The notes beneath the pieces are model-generated. The model was not told the origin of the DNA. It saw only the letters and a program-made list of their open reading frames with translations, and searched no databases. A DNA stretch of 64,000 nucleotides from Rhizobium sophoriradicis. Its GTDB lineage: Bacteria > Pseudomonadota > Alphaproteobacteria > Rhizobiales > Rhizobiaceae. Shown piece by piece: positions 16,150 through 25,050 of this stretch. The stretch is from NCBI RefSeq assembly GCF_003939025.1, contig NZ_RQIH01000013.1, positions 62,001 to 126,000 on the forward strand, in the 5' to 3' direction. Position 1 is the stretch's first letter; each line of letters begins with the position of its first letter. Position numbers and translations under genes: made by a program.

Positions 16150-17100
16150 ATGGACAGTTCGATCATCGCCGATCGCCGGCGGCTGCGCCGCAAGCTCGGC
16201 TTCTGGCGCATCGTCGCGGTGGCCCTCGTCGTGGCGCTTGGTCTGGCCTTCTACGGCTTCGCCTTCGGCGGTGCCGGAACCGAGCGCCCGCATATCGCCC
16301 ATGTGACGATCTCCGGACTGATCGTCGATGACGACGAGCTTCTGGAGCGATTGAAGAAGGTCGAGACCAGCGATCAGGTGAAGGCAGCGGTAATTTCGAT
16401 CTCCTCGCCCGGCGGCACGACCTATGGCGGCGAAAAAATCTTCAAGGCGATCCGTGCCATATCGGCCAAGAAGCCCGTCGTCTCGGACGTACGCACGCTT
16501 GCCGCCTCGGCCGGCTATATGGTCGCCACTGCCGGCGATACGATCATTGCCGGCGACAGCTCGATCACCGGCTCGATTGGCGTCATCTTTCAATATCCGC
16601 AGATCCAGCCGCTGCTCGACAAGATTGGCGTGTCGCTGCAGGAGATCAAATCCTCGCCGCTGAAGGCCGAGCCCTCGCCCTTCCACGAGGCGAGCGAGGA
16701 AGCCAAGGCGATGATCCGCAACATGGTGGTCGACAGCTACAACTGGTTCGTCGACCTGGTCGCCGACCGGCGCAAGCTGCCGCGAGAGGAGGCGCTGAAG
16801 CTCGCCGACGGCACGATCTTTACCGGCCGGCAGGCACTCCAGGCGAAGCTCATCGATACGATCGGCGGCGAGCCCGAAATCCGCGCCTATCTCAAGTCCC
16901 GCGGCGTCGATGCCGATCTGCCGATGGTGGACTGGGACAAGAAGAGCAACACGCCCTTTCTGCTCGCTGGGGCTGTTTCGCGGTTGATTACGATCCTCGG
17001 TTATGATGATCTCGTCAAAGGCCAGGATATTAATGGAATCCTACCCCCAAAGTTGCTTCTTGACGGGCTGCTTTCAGTTTGGCAGGTTGGCCACGATTGA
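16150..17100 (+). CDS. sppA: Signal peptide peptidase SppA
   Basis: A 316-residue short-form SppA serine protease. It has one N-terminal transmembrane helix (about residues 19-40) and a ClpP-like catalytic domain outside the membrane. Ser120 in TLAASAGYMVATAGD is the likely nucleophile and Lys172 in SSPLKAEPSPF the likely general base; their 52-residue separation equals that in Bacillus SppA. SSPGGTTYGGEKIF is also typical. It degrades released signal peptides. The ATG at 16150 has GGAGG at good distance; the open frame upstream of it is not family-like. ihfB follows 29 bp downstream. Confidence 0.93.
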   Translation: MDSSIIADRRRLRRKLGFWRIVAVALVVALGLAFYGFAFGGAGTERPHIAHVTISGLIVDDDELLERLKKVETSDQVKAAVISISSPGGTTYGGEKIFKAIRAISAKKPVVSDVRTLAASAGYMVATAGDTIIAGDSSITGSIGVIFQYPQIQPLLDKIGVSLQEIKSSPLKAEPSPFHEASEEAKAMIRNMVVDSYNWFVDLVADRRKLPREEALKLADGTIFTGRQALQAKLIDTIGGEPEIRAYLKSRGVDADLPMVDWDKKSNTPFLLAGAVSRLITILGYDDLVKGQDINGILPPKLLLDGLLSVWQVGHD

Positions 17101-17129
17101 TAAGAAATCAATAATTTAAGGGGGCGACT

Positions 17130-17429
17130 GTGATCAAATCCGAACTGGTGCAGATTGTTGCGGCACGCAACCCGCATCTCTATCACCGCGACGTCGAAAA
17201 CATCGTCAACGCGGTTCTCGACGAGATCACCGATGCACTGGCCGCGGGCAACCGCGTCGAATTGCGCGGCTTCGGCGCGTTTTCGGTCAAGAACCGCCCC
17301 TCCCGCTCCGGGCGCAACCCGCGCACCGGCGATACCGTCTTCGTCGAGGAGAAGTGGGTTCCCTTTTTCAAGACCGGCAAGGAGCTGCGCGAGCGGCTCA
17401 ATCCCGGCCAGGCCGACGAAGAGGATTGA
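17130..17429 (+). CDS. ihfB: Integration host factor subunit beta
   Basis: A 99-residue DNA-bending protein. It opens MIKSELVQIVAARNPHLYHRDVENIVN and has the beta-arm signature RPSRSGRNPRTGDTV, whose Pro kinks the DNA minor groove. It pairs with IhfA and supports, among others, sigma-54 promoter looping. The start is GTG. A short, acidic C-terminus follows the core (NPGQADEED). It lies directly after sppA on the same strand. Confidence 0.95.
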   Translation: MIKSELVQIVAARNPHLYHRDVENIVNAVLDEITDALAAGNRVELRGFGAFSVKNRPSRSGRNPRTGDTVFVEEKWVPFFKTGKELRERLNPGQADEED

Positions 17430-17492
17430 GCAGCGCAGGCTGTCTGCGGCGAAACCGCACTTGAACTCGACGGCGGTTTTCCTATTCTGCTG

Positions 17493-17536
17493 ACGCATCG
17501 GCCCGAAAATCGGAAGCGATTTTCGGGCCGATGCGT
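17493..17536. repeat. Perfect 20-bp-arm palindrome between ihfB and the LapA-like gene
   Basis: Arms of 20 bp pair without mismatch around a GAAG loop, so RNA or cruciform would form a very stable hairpin. It has no T-run, so it is not a standard terminator. Similar long perfect palindromes lie at 46490-46528 and 58466-58509. Confidence 0.85.
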
Positions 17537-17567
17537 AGATACAAAACGCCGCGCATGGAGACCTCAA

Positions 17568-17900
17568 ATGGCCAAGAAGATCGTCAACCTCTTGATTCTG
17601 CTGCCGCTCGGCGTCATTCTCATCGTCTTCTGCGTCGCCAACCGGCAGAGCGTCACCCTCGCCTTCAATCCGTTCCGGCCTGACGATTCGGTGCTTGCGG
17701 TTTCGGCGCCCTTCTTCGTCTTCCTGTTCATCGCGCTGATCGCGGGCATGCTGATCGGCTCTGCCGCCACCTGGTTCACCCAGGGCAAACACCGCAAACG
17801 GGCCCGCACAGAGGCCAAGGAAGCCATTCGTTGGCAGGGAGAGGCCGACCGCCACCGGACGCGCGCCGAAGATATCGCCGGCCAGCTGCCGTCGCGGTAA
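17568..17900 (+). CDS. LapA-domain (DUF1049) inner-membrane protein
   Basis: A 110-residue protein with two transmembrane segments (about residues 6-24 and 44-66) separated by a short loop, then a basic, probably coiled-coil cytoplasmic tail. The pattern, including VTLAFNPF and AGMLIGSAATWFTQGKHRKRAR, matches the LapA/YciS domain. In E. coli the related protein takes part in LPS assembly control with LapB. No lapB-like gene is next to it here. A good ATG lies downstream of the perfect palindrome. Convergent with the GNAT gene, with a 16-bp gap. Confidence 0.85.
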   Translation: MAKKIVNLLILLPLGVILIVFCVANRQSVTLAFNPFRPDDSVLAVSAPFFVFLFIALIAGMLIGSAATWFTQGKHRKRARTEAKEAIRWQGEADRHRTRAEDIAGQLPSR

Positions 17901-17916
17901 TGTTGTTGCCGGCGCG

Positions 17917-18351
17917 TCAAACCGGCAAGAAGCTCAGCTCCTCATAATCCCCCTCCGGCGACGCGCCGTTGCCGGTCACCTGGAAACCGTGCGAGAGGTA
18001 GAAGGCCTTCGCTCGCCGGTTGTTCACCAGGCATTTCAGCCGGTATTTATGTTGCGGCCATTCCGGCAGCGCCTGCAGCAGCGCCTTGCCGGCACCGAGA
18101 CCCTGGAATTCCGCTCTTATGTAAAGCATGTGGATGAAATCGTCTTCCGGCCAGAGCGACAGGAAGCCGGCAAGTCTGCCATCGGCATGCTCGCAGACGA
18201 GGATCGTTTCGCCACTGGTATGGGCGGCAAAATCCTCGCGATGGAATTTGCCGGGATCGACCCAGACGAATGTCTGGCGCCGAACGGACAGATAGATATC
18301 CGCGAGCATGTCCTGGTCTTCTGCCCGCGGTGGCCTGATGGTCCACGTCAT
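17917..18351 (-). CDS. GNAT-family N-acetyltransferase
   Basis: A 144-residue single-domain GNAT protein. LYIRAEFQGLGAGKALLQA is the acetyl-CoA-binding motif A (Q/R-x-x-G-x-G/A), and LVNNRRAKAFYLSHGFQVTG is motif B. The substrate cannot be predicted. The aromatic pair in WVDPGKFHREDF near residue 30 is a family feature of the substrate side. It is followed, 54 bp upstream on the same strand, by the CoxG-like gene, so the two may be co-transcribed. Confidence 0.88.
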   Translation of the reverse strand: MTWTIRPPRAEDQDMLADIYLSVRRQTFVWVDPGKFHREDFAAHTSGETILVCEHADGRLAGFLSLWPEDDFIHMLYIRAEFQGLGAGKALLQALPEWPQHKYRLKCLVNNRRAKAFYLSHGFQVTGNGASPEGDYEELSFLPV

Positions 18352-18404
18352 GATGAGCCCTTAAACCAAGCTCCTGCCGGCGCCAAGTTCACAGCGAACG
18401 GCAC

Positions 18405-18860
18405 TCAATCGGCCACCATTTTTGCAACGACGGCGGCATTGAAATCGGAGAAGAAACCTTCGGCCAGCCTTTGCGAGGTCGAATCGAGCAGGCGCGCGCC
18501 GAGTTGGGCGAGCTTGCCGCCGAGTTCGGCCCTGCCCCGGTAATGCAGGATCGTCTCCGCGCCCCGCTCTTCGAGCACGACATCGGCGGCTCCCCTGGCG
18601 AAGCCGGCAAGACCACCCTTGCCTTCGGCGGACAGCGTATAACTTCTCGGCGCATCGACATTGGAAAGCGTCAGCAGCCCATGGAAAGTAGCCGACAGCA
18701 GGCTGAACTTGACCTTGATCGTCGCCTCGAAGTTTTCCGGCGACAGCCGCTCGATATTTTGGCAGCCCGGAATGCAGCCGCGCATGATCTCGGGATCGTT
18801 GAGCGCCGCCCAGACGACGTCCCGCGGCGCGGCGATGCGTTCTTCGCCGGTGAAATCCAT
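18405..18860 (-). CDS. CoxG-like SRPBCC-family protein
   Basis: A 151-residue protein of the CoxG subgroup of the START/SRPBCC fold. It opens MDFTGEERIAAPRDVVWAALNDPEIMRGCIPGCQNIERL, the typical beginning, with a GKGGLAGFARGAADVVLEE strand pair later. In CO-dehydrogenase clusters CoxG is thought to anchor the enzyme to the membrane. Here no CO dehydrogenase or xanthine-dehydrogenase-type genes are near, so the function is open. Many rhizobia have such stand-alone copies. Confidence 0.88.
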   Translation of the reverse strand: MDFTGEERIAAPRDVVWAALNDPEIMRGCIPGCQNIERLSPENFEATIKVKFSLLSATFHGLLTLSNVDAPRSYTLSAEGKGGLAGFARGAADVVLEERGAETILHYRGRAELGGKLAQLGARLLDSTSQRLAEGFFSDFNAAVVAKMVAD

Positions 18861-19207
18861 TCGACAGCCCTATCTCCGATTCGCCTATCTTATCCCAGTG
18901 GGAAGGCCTTTTGCCAAGGCGCAGAGGAATGTTATCTGCCAATCCCGAGCAGGCAATAGGCGGCGCGGCATTCTCTAAGGCTCCTCATCCTGAGCCGCAG
19001 TCCGTGTCCGCTGCCCTTCCGCGCATGCACGTCCAGTCAAAGCTATGCTGATATTTTGACTACGCGCGCCTCAGACGGCTTGAAATAGACGCCCGCGCCG
19101 ACACGCAGTTGATCCGGCACGGTTTTCTAGGCTACTGCATAATTCAAAGGGTGCGGCAGAGGACGCAGCCCCGTCAACATACCCCGATAGAGACGCGGAA
19201 GAGCACG
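18861..19207. other. Intergenic region upstream of the class I methyltransferase gene
   Basis: About 350 bp with no supported gene. It carries a CTCCTCATCCTGAGCCG stretch resembling a fragment of a rhizobial repeat. Promoters for the divergent CoxG-like and methyltransferase genes should lie here, but I could not assign them. Confidence 0.45.
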
Positions 19208-20305
19208 TTGAAACAAAGAGAACGCCGGCCGGGCCAGAAGAAAACCTCCGGTCCTTCCGGCGAAAGCCGCAGGGACGACCGGGGCGGACGGCCGCCGAAG
19301 CCGGTTGCGCGGCCTGCGGCCAGCCGCGAGACGGTGCGCGAAGCTGCCGTGCCTGCCGCCGTCGAGCGTCCGTTGACGGCGCGCAGCGGCGAACGTCCGG
19401 CCGAGCGCGTACCTGTCATTCTCGACTCGCTCGGCGCCGGCGATTTCCACCTGATCGACAGCGGCGATGGCGAGAAGCTCGAGCAATACGGCCCCTATCG
19501 CATCATCCGGCCGGAGGCCCAGGCGCTGTGGCAGCCTTCGCTGCCCTCTCATGTCTGGGAAAAGGTCGATGCCGTCTTTACCGGCGATACCGATGAGGAA
19601 GGCACCGGCCGCTGGCGCTTCCCGAAGGCCGCACTCGGCGAGACCTGGCCGCTCAACCTGCTCGGCGTCGATTTCCTCGGCCGCTTCACCTCCTTCCGCC
19701 ATGTCGGCGTTTTCCCCGAGCAGATCGTCCACTGGAGCTGGATGAAGGACCAGGTCGAAAAAGCCGGCCGACCGCTGAAGGTATTGAACCTCTTCGGTTA
19801 TACCGGCGTCGCCTCACTGGTCGCCGCCGCGGCGGGCGCCGAGGTTACCCATGTCGACGCTTCGAAAAAGGCGATCGGCTGGGCACGCGAAAACCAGGCG
19901 CTCGGACGCATGGAAAAGCTGCCGATCCGCTGGATCTGCGAGGATGCGATGAAATTCATCCTGCGCGAGGAGCGCCGCGGCAGCCAGTACGACATCATTC
20001 TTACCGATCCGCCGAAATTCGGCCGCGGCCCCAATGGCGAAGTCTGGCATCTCTTCGAGCATCTGCCGCTGATGCTCGATGTCTGCCGCGCGATCCTGTC
20101 ACCGAAGGCGGCCGGCCTCGTGCTGACTGCCTATTCGATCCGCGCCAGCTTCTATTCGATCCACGAGCTGATGCGCGAGACGATGCGGGGTGCGGGCGGC
20201 GCGGTCGAATCCGGCGAGCTGGTGATCCGCGAGGCCGGCCTCGACGGCAAAACGCCGGGCCGCGCACTTTCCACCTCCCTCTTTTCCCGCTGGGTGCCGA
20301 AATGA
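19208..20305 (+). CDS. Class I SAM-dependent methyltransferase (RlmI/RlmK-like)
   Basis: A protein of about 365 residues. The first 75 residues are highly basic and low-complexity (RERRPGQKKTSGPSGESRRDDRG), probably an RNA-binding tail. The Rossmann domain has motif I LFGYTGVASLVAAAAGAEV, the acidic VDASKKAIGWARENQ, and motif IV ILTDPPKFGRGPNGE. DPPKFG is characteristic of the RlmI/RlmK type of 23S rRNA m5C/m7G methyltransferases. I suggest a TTG start at 19208, preceded by GGAAGAG. Its stop overlaps the next RNA-methyltransferase gene, so rRNA modification is likely. Confidence 0.85.
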   Translation: MKQRERRPGQKKTSGPSGESRRDDRGGRPPKPVARPAASRETVREAAVPAAVERPLTARSGERPAERVPVILDSLGAGDFHLIDSGDGEKLEQYGPYRIIRPEAQALWQPSLPSHVWEKVDAVFTGDTDEEGTGRWRFPKAALGETWPLNLLGVDFLGRFTSFRHVGVFPEQIVHWSWMKDQVEKAGRPLKVLNLFGYTGVASLVAAAAGAEVTHVDASKKAIGWARENQALGRMEKLPIRWICEDAMKFILREERRGSQYDIILTDPPKFGRGPNGEVWHLFEHLPLMLDVCRAILSPKAAGLVLTAYSIRASFYSIHELMRETMRGAGGAVESGELVIREAGLDGKTPGRALSTSLFSRWVPK

Positions 20306-21162
20306 GCAAGGACTTCCACGATCAGGGACCGCGCAGGGTCGGCCAGGTGAAGGAAGTCACCTCGCTCGCCAATCCGATCATCAAGGATATCAAGGCGCTG
20401 ACGAACAAGAAGTCGCGGGAGGAAAGCGGGACTTTCCTCGCAGAAGGGCTGAAGCTCGTCATCGATGCGATCGAACTCGGCTGGACGATCCGCACGCTGG
20501 TCTACGCCAAGGCCGCCAAGGGCAAGCCGCTGGTCGAGCAGATGGCGGCCAAGACCGTCGCCTCGGGCGGGCTGGTGCTTGAAGTCAGCGAAAAGGTGAT
20601 CGGCTCGATCACCCGCCGCGACAATCCGCAGATGGTGGTCGGCATCTTCGACCAGCGCTGGAAGCCGCTCAAAGACATCCGACCCAGGGAGGGCGAAACC
20701 TGGGTGGCGCTCGACCGCGTGCGCGATCCCGGCAATCTCGGCACCATCATCCGCACAGCGGATGCAGCCGGGGCTTCCGGGGTCATTCTGGTCGGAGAGG
20801 CAACCGATCCCTTCTCGCTCGAGACCGTGCGCGCCACCATGGGCTCGGTCTTCGCCGTGCCGGTCGCACGCGCAACGCCGGAGGAATTCCTCGCCTGGCG
20901 GAAATCAGCCGGCGTTGCCGTCGTCGCGACGCATCTTGCCGGCGCGGTCGATTACCGCACCATCGACTACCGGAAGAAGCCGATCGTGCTCCTGATGGGC
21001 AACGAGCAATCCGGCCTGCCCGAGCAGCTCGCCAAAGAGGCCGACGCGCTTGCCCGCATTCCGCAGCAGGGCCGCGCCGATTCCCTGAACCTCGCCGTTG
21101 CCACCGCCGTCATGCTTTTCGAGGCGCGCCGCCATCTCCTCTCACTTGCCGAGGGCAAATGA
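20302..21162 (+). CDS. TrmH/SpoU-family RNA 2'-O-methyltransferase
   Basis: A 286-residue SPOUT methyltransferase. The N-terminal domain (about 15-110) is the RNA substrate-binding part (ITSLANPIIKDIKALTNKKSRE..GTFLAEGLKLV). The catalytic domain has the three family motifs: LDRVRDPGNLGTIIRTADAAG, VLLMGNEQSGLPEQ and IPQQGRADSLNLAVATAVM. It methylates ribose 2'-OH in rRNA or tRNA; the site is not predictable. It overlaps the upstream methyltransferase by four bases (ATGA) and lspA likewise. Confidence 0.93.
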   Translation: MSKDFHDQGPRRVGQVKEVTSLANPIIKDIKALTNKKSREESGTFLAEGLKLVIDAIELGWTIRTLVYAKAAKGKPLVEQMAAKTVASGGLVLEVSEKVIGSITRRDNPQMVVGIFDQRWKPLKDIRPREGETWVALDRVRDPGNLGTIIRTADAAGASGVILVGEATDPFSLETVRATMGSVFAVPVARATPEEFLAWRKSAGVAVVATHLAGAVDYRTIDYRKKPIVLLMGNEQSGLPEQLAKEADALARIPQQGRADSLNLAVATAVMLFEARRHLLSLAEGK

Positions 21163-21662
21163 CTGAACAGACCTATGTGCGCCCCGCGCTGTTTTCGCGT
21201 CCGGCGCCGATCTTCTTCTTCATCGTCGCCGCCGTTCTGATCGACCAGATCGTCAAGATCGCCGTTGACCACTACCTGCCGCTGCAGGAGGTAGTGCCCG
21301 TCATCCCGATGCTGGCGCTCTACCGCACCTATAACCTCGGCGTCGCCTTTTCGATGTTGTCGGGCATGGACGGCTGGTTCATCGTCGGCATGCGGCTCAT
21401 CATCGTCGCCTTCGTCATCTGGCTGTGGTATCGCACCGCCAAGGACCGCTGGCTCGCCCATCTCGGTTACGCGCTGATCATCGCCGGCGCGATCGGCAAT
21501 CTGATCGACCGCTTCGCCTACGGGCATGTGATCGACTACATCCTCTTTTACACCGAAAGCTGGTCCTTCGCGGTATTCAATCTCGCCGACAGTTTCATCA
21601 CCATCGGTGCGGCCTGCGTCATTCTCGACGAGCTGCTGCTGCCGAAAAAGGCCGGCCGCTAA
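21159..21662 (+). CDS. lspA: Lipoprotein signal peptidase
   Basis: A 167-residue aspartic peptidase with four transmembrane helices that cleaves prolipoproteins before the lipidated Cys. The catalytic aspartates are in GNLIDRFAYGHVIDY and FNLADSFITIG, and the YNLGVAFSML box is also canonical. It is the last of three genes overlapping by ATGA. Lnt, the next enzyme in lipoprotein maturation, is encoded at 46710-48314. Confidence 0.95.
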   Translation: MTEQTYVRPALFSRPAPIFFFIVAAVLIDQIVKIAVDHYLPLQEVVPVIPMLALYRTYNLGVAFSMLSGMDGWFIVGMRLIIVAFVIWLWYRTAKDRWLAHLGYALIIAGAIGNLIDRFAYGHVIDYILFYTESWSFAVFNLADSFITIGAACVILDELLLPKKAGR

Positions 21663-21717
21663 AATCTTATCGAATTCCTGAAGGCATTCGGAACGGGCCT
21701 CATGTTAGCCATATAGC

Positions 21718-23997
21718 ATGCAGAACCTGGGACAGTTGCAGGAAAGATTGTCCGCCGCCTTCGGCGGACCCGCCGCCAAGCCGCATCAGGAGCGGATGGG
21801 GCAGTCCTCCCCGCGACCACGTGCAGCGGCACCTCAGGAAGCCAATCAGGCCCGAGCGCCAGCGCCGACACAGCGCCTGCTGTTCTACTGGCTGAGCGGC
21901 GCCGGCCTGCTTGCCGCAACGATCCTCATGCTGCTTGCCCATGCCGGCGATCCGCTGCTGCTTCCAGGCGGGCTTGTCGTTCTCGGTCTTGCGGTGATTG
22001 CCGGCTACCTACTCCTGACGATCCGCCGGCACGGGGCAAACAAGCCCGGCCGCCAATCCCTGCCGGAGCGCAACGACGGCGCAAAGCTCTTCGCCGACGT
22101 GCACGACGTGCTCGGCGACATCACCCTCGGCCGTACAATGGACCGGCGCATCGTCTCCGCCAACGATACGTTTCGCCGTCTGACCGGTCGACTGCATCCG
22201 GAGGGACGCAGCTGCGAGGAGATCGGCCTCGCCTTCCGCCCCGGTCCGATCCCGCATTGCTACGATGTCGAAATCTCGACACCGGAAGGCCAGCGGATTT
22301 TCGTCTGGCGCGACGTCGTCACCCGCGATCCTGCGAGCGGCCGCCTGCTGCTGCAGAGCGTTGCCCGCGACGTCACCGAAGAGCGGCTGATCGCGCAGGG
22401 CCGCGAGGAAGCCCGCCAGAAGGCCGAGTATAACAGCGCCGCCAAGTCCAGGCTGCTTGCCACCGTCAGTCACGAGGTGCGCACGCCGCTTTCCGGCATC
22501 CTCGGCATGACGCACCTGCTCGCCGAGACGCGGCTGACACAGGAGCAGCAGAATTATCTGGCGAATATCCGCCAATCCGGCCACGCGCTGACACAACTCG
22601 TCGAAGACCTGCTGGATTTCTCCACCATCGAGGTCGGCCGTTTCGAACTGCACCCGCGCTCCGAATCGCTGCGCAAGCTTCTCGAGAGCGTCGTCGAGAT
22701 GCTTGCCCACCGGGCGCATGAAAAGGGTATCGAGATCGGCGCCACCGTGTCATCGGACGTGCCGGAGCAGATGAGCTTCGATCCGGCGCGGCTGCGCCAG
22801 GTTCTGTTCAACGTCATTGGCAACGCCGTGAAGTTCACCCAGGTTGGCGGCGTCTTCATCCGCGTGGCGCTTGACGCCGGCAACCTGTTGATCACCGTCG
22901 CCGACAGCGGTCCCGGCATGACGGCGGAGGAGCAGGCGCGCGTCTTCGGCGAGTTCGAGCAGGGCGGCACCGTCGCCGAGAAGAGCGGCGGCACCGGGCT
23001 CGGCCTGGCGATCTCGGCGCGCATCATGCGCGAATTCGGCGGCGCATTGACGGTTGCCAGCGAAAAGGGCCTGGGCAGCGAATTCACCATCCGCTTTCCC
23101 GTCGATGTCGGCGGCGAAAGGTCCGAGCGGCGAAACACGCTGCTTGCCGGCAACAGCATCGTGCTTTTGGCGCCGGCAGGCGCGGCGCGCACCGCCATCG
23201 CCGAGACCATCACCGCGCTCGGCGGCATCTGCCATCTCGTCGGCGACGGCGAGACGGCGCGGGAAAAGCTGCTCGGAATGGCCAATGGCGGCGGCCGACC
23301 GACCGATATCATCGTCGACCACCGCATGTCGGCGGAATTTTCCACTCACCTTGCCGATCGCGCCGAAATCGCCGCGCTCGGCCTGCGCAAGGTTCTGCTC
23401 GTCAATCCGGAAGAGCGCAGCGCCCATCCGCTCGACCTGTTCGATGCCTGGCTCATCCGGCCGCTGCGCGAACAGTCGCTGATCGATGTGCTTCGCGGGC
23501 GCATGCGCGGCATGGAAAAGCGCGACGCGCTGAACGACAATCAGCCGGGGTTTGGGCTTTCGGTGGCGGAGACGAGGGTGGCGGCGAGCGGGCTCAGCAT
23601 CCTGCTCGGCGAGGACGATCCGATCAACGCCATGCTGGTGCGCGTCGTCCTGGAAAAAGGTGGGCACAAGGTGCGCCATGTCGAAGATTTCGAGACGCTG
23701 CTCGATTGCGCCCTCGGCGAGGCGGATGCCCGCCCCGACATCATCATCAGCGATCTGTCGATGCCGGGCGGCAACGGCATCGACATGCTGGGACGGCTGC
23801 GCGGCCACGAACGGCGGCTCGATCTTGCCCCCGTGCCGGTGATCGTGCTGACCGCCGACAAGAGCGACGAATCCCGCCGCCAGGTCTTGCTCAACGGCGC
23901 CAACCGCGTCATGGTGAAGCCGGTCGACCCGCTGCGGCTGCTGACCGAAGTACAGGCCGTCGCCGCACTTTCGGCCCGTCGGGCAGAGGCGCGATAG
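21718..23997 (+). CDS. Hybrid sensor histidine kinase with one intact and one degenerate receiver
   Basis: A 759-residue membrane kinase. Two helices (about residues 53-75 and 79-101) with almost no periplasmic loop are followed by a PAS-like domain (about 125-225), the dimerisation domain with His252 (ATVSHEVRTPLSGILG), and a HATPase domain with N, G1 (VADSGPGM) and G2 (GGTGLGLAIS) boxes. A receiver-like domain follows (about 475-595) that lacks the acidic pair. The last domain (about 620-750) is a full receiver: GEDDPIN, ISDLSMPGGNG (phospho-Asp), VLTADK, VKPVDP. A soluble response partner is not adjacent. The signal is unknown. Confidence 0.9.
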   Translation: MQNLGQLQERLSAAFGGPAAKPHQERMGQSSPRPRAAAPQEANQARAPAPTQRLLFYWLSGAGLLAATILMLLAHAGDPLLLPGGLVVLGLAVIAGYLLLTIRRHGANKPGRQSLPERNDGAKLFADVHDVLGDITLGRTMDRRIVSANDTFRRLTGRLHPEGRSCEEIGLAFRPGPIPHCYDVEISTPEGQRIFVWRDVVTRDPASGRLLLQSVARDVTEERLIAQGREEARQKAEYNSAAKSRLLATVSHEVRTPLSGILGMTHLLAETRLTQEQQNYLANIRQSGHALTQLVEDLLDFSTIEVGRFELHPRSESLRKLLESVVEMLAHRAHEKGIEIGATVSSDVPEQMSFDPARLRQVLFNVIGNAVKFTQVGGVFIRVALDAGNLLITVADSGPGMTAEEQARVFGEFEQGGTVAEKSGGTGLGLAISARIMREFGGALTVASEKGLGSEFTIRFPVDVGGERSERRNTLLAGNSIVLLAPAGAARTAIAETITALGGICHLVGDGETAREKLLGMANGGGRPTDIIVDHRMSAEFSTHLADRAEIAALGLRKVLLVNPEERSAHPLDLFDAWLIRPLREQSLIDVLRGRMRGMEKRDALNDNQPGFGLSVAETRVAASGLSILLGEDDPINAMLVRVVLEKGGHKVRHVEDFETLLDCALGEADARPDIIISDLSMPGGNGIDMLGRLRGHERRLDLAPVPVIVLTADKSDESRRQVLLNGANRVMVKPVDPLRLLTEVQAVAALSARRAEAR

Positions 23998-24104
23998 AGC
24001 CTGTGCGGCCACCACGCGCCTTGCCTCGGGAAATGCAATATGTCACTTTCCTGTCGTACAGAAGTGTTTTATGGCGTCGATAAGCCGGCAACCGGAGAAT
24101 CGCC

Positions 24105-24983
24105 ATGTCCTCCATCGACATCCTCAATCGTGACGTCACCGCGGAGGCTGCACGGCCGTCGACGGCTGCTGCCCAGAAGGACGGCGATATCCTTGGCCGC
24201 ATAGGCAATCTGGAAACGCGCCTTGCCCGCACGACACGCGAGATCGACGCCGCCCAGGCGGTGCGCTACCGTGTCTTCGTCGACGAAATGAAAGCGCAGC
24301 TGCCGCTGGACGCCATGCGCCGCCAGCGTGATGTCGACGCCTATGATGCTGTCTGTGATCATCTTCTTGTTCTCGACCGTGCGATAGAGGGCGACTCTGA
24401 AGACCAGATCGTCGGTACCTATCGGCTGCTGCGCCAGGATGTCGCCATGGCCAATGGCGGTTTTTACTCGGCTTCCGAATTTGAGATCGAGGGGCTTCTC
24501 GCCAAGCATCCGGACAAGCGCTTCATGGAGCTCGGCCGTTCCTGCGTGCTGCCGGAATACCGCACCAAGCGCACCGTCGAGCTACTGTGGCAGGGCAACT
24601 GGGCCTATGCGCTGAAGCATGGCATGAGCGCCATGTTCGGCTGCGCCTCATTCCCCGGCGTCTATCTCGAAAGCCACGCGCTGGCGCTGTCCTTCCTCTA
24701 TCACACTGTGCTGGCGAAGGACGAATGGGCCGTCGGCGCATTGCCGCATCTCGCCCGCAACATGGACCTGATGCCGGTCGAGGCGGTCAATCCGAAACGG
24801 GCGCTGATGGCCCTGCCGCCGCTCATCAAGGGGTATCTGCGCCTCGGCGCGATGGTCGGCTCCAGCGCCGTCGTCGATCATGCCTTCAACACGACAGACG
24901 TGCTGATCGTGCTGCCGATCTCCAGCATTTCCGACCGCTACCTGAACTATTACGGCGCCGACGCCGGCCGCTTCGCAAGCTAA
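24105..24983 (+). CDS. olsB: L-ornithine N(alpha)-acyltransferase
   Basis: A 292-residue GNAT-like (hemolysin-family) enzyme. It transfers a 3-hydroxyacyl group from acyl carrier protein to the alpha-amine of ornithine, giving lyso-ornithine lipid. RYRVFVDEM, QIVGTYRLLRQDVA, FMELGRSCVLPEYR and MFGCASFPG form the conserved core. OlsA, which adds the second acyl chain, is encoded about 16.5 kb away at 41481-42278. Ornithine lipids are phosphorus-free membrane lipids; in other rhizobia olsB is induced by phosphate limitation. I saw no clear PHO box in the 107-bp upstream spacer. Confidence 0.93.
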   Translation: MSSIDILNRDVTAEAARPSTAAAQKDGDILGRIGNLETRLARTTREIDAAQAVRYRVFVDEMKAQLPLDAMRRQRDVDAYDAVCDHLLVLDRAIEGDSEDQIVGTYRLLRQDVAMANGGFYSASEFEIEGLLAKHPDKRFMELGRSCVLPEYRTKRTVELLWQGNWAYALKHGMSAMFGCASFPGVYLESHALALSFLYHTVLAKDEWAVGALPHLARNMDLMPVEAVNPKRALMALPPLIKGYLRLGAMVGSSAVVDHAFNTTDVLIVLPISSISDRYLNYYGADAGRFAS

Positions 24984-25050
24984 ATATTTCCTGATCGGCT
25001 TGCAGCATGCTGCCCTGGCGCAAACCCGCCAGGCTCTCCGATCGGCGCCC

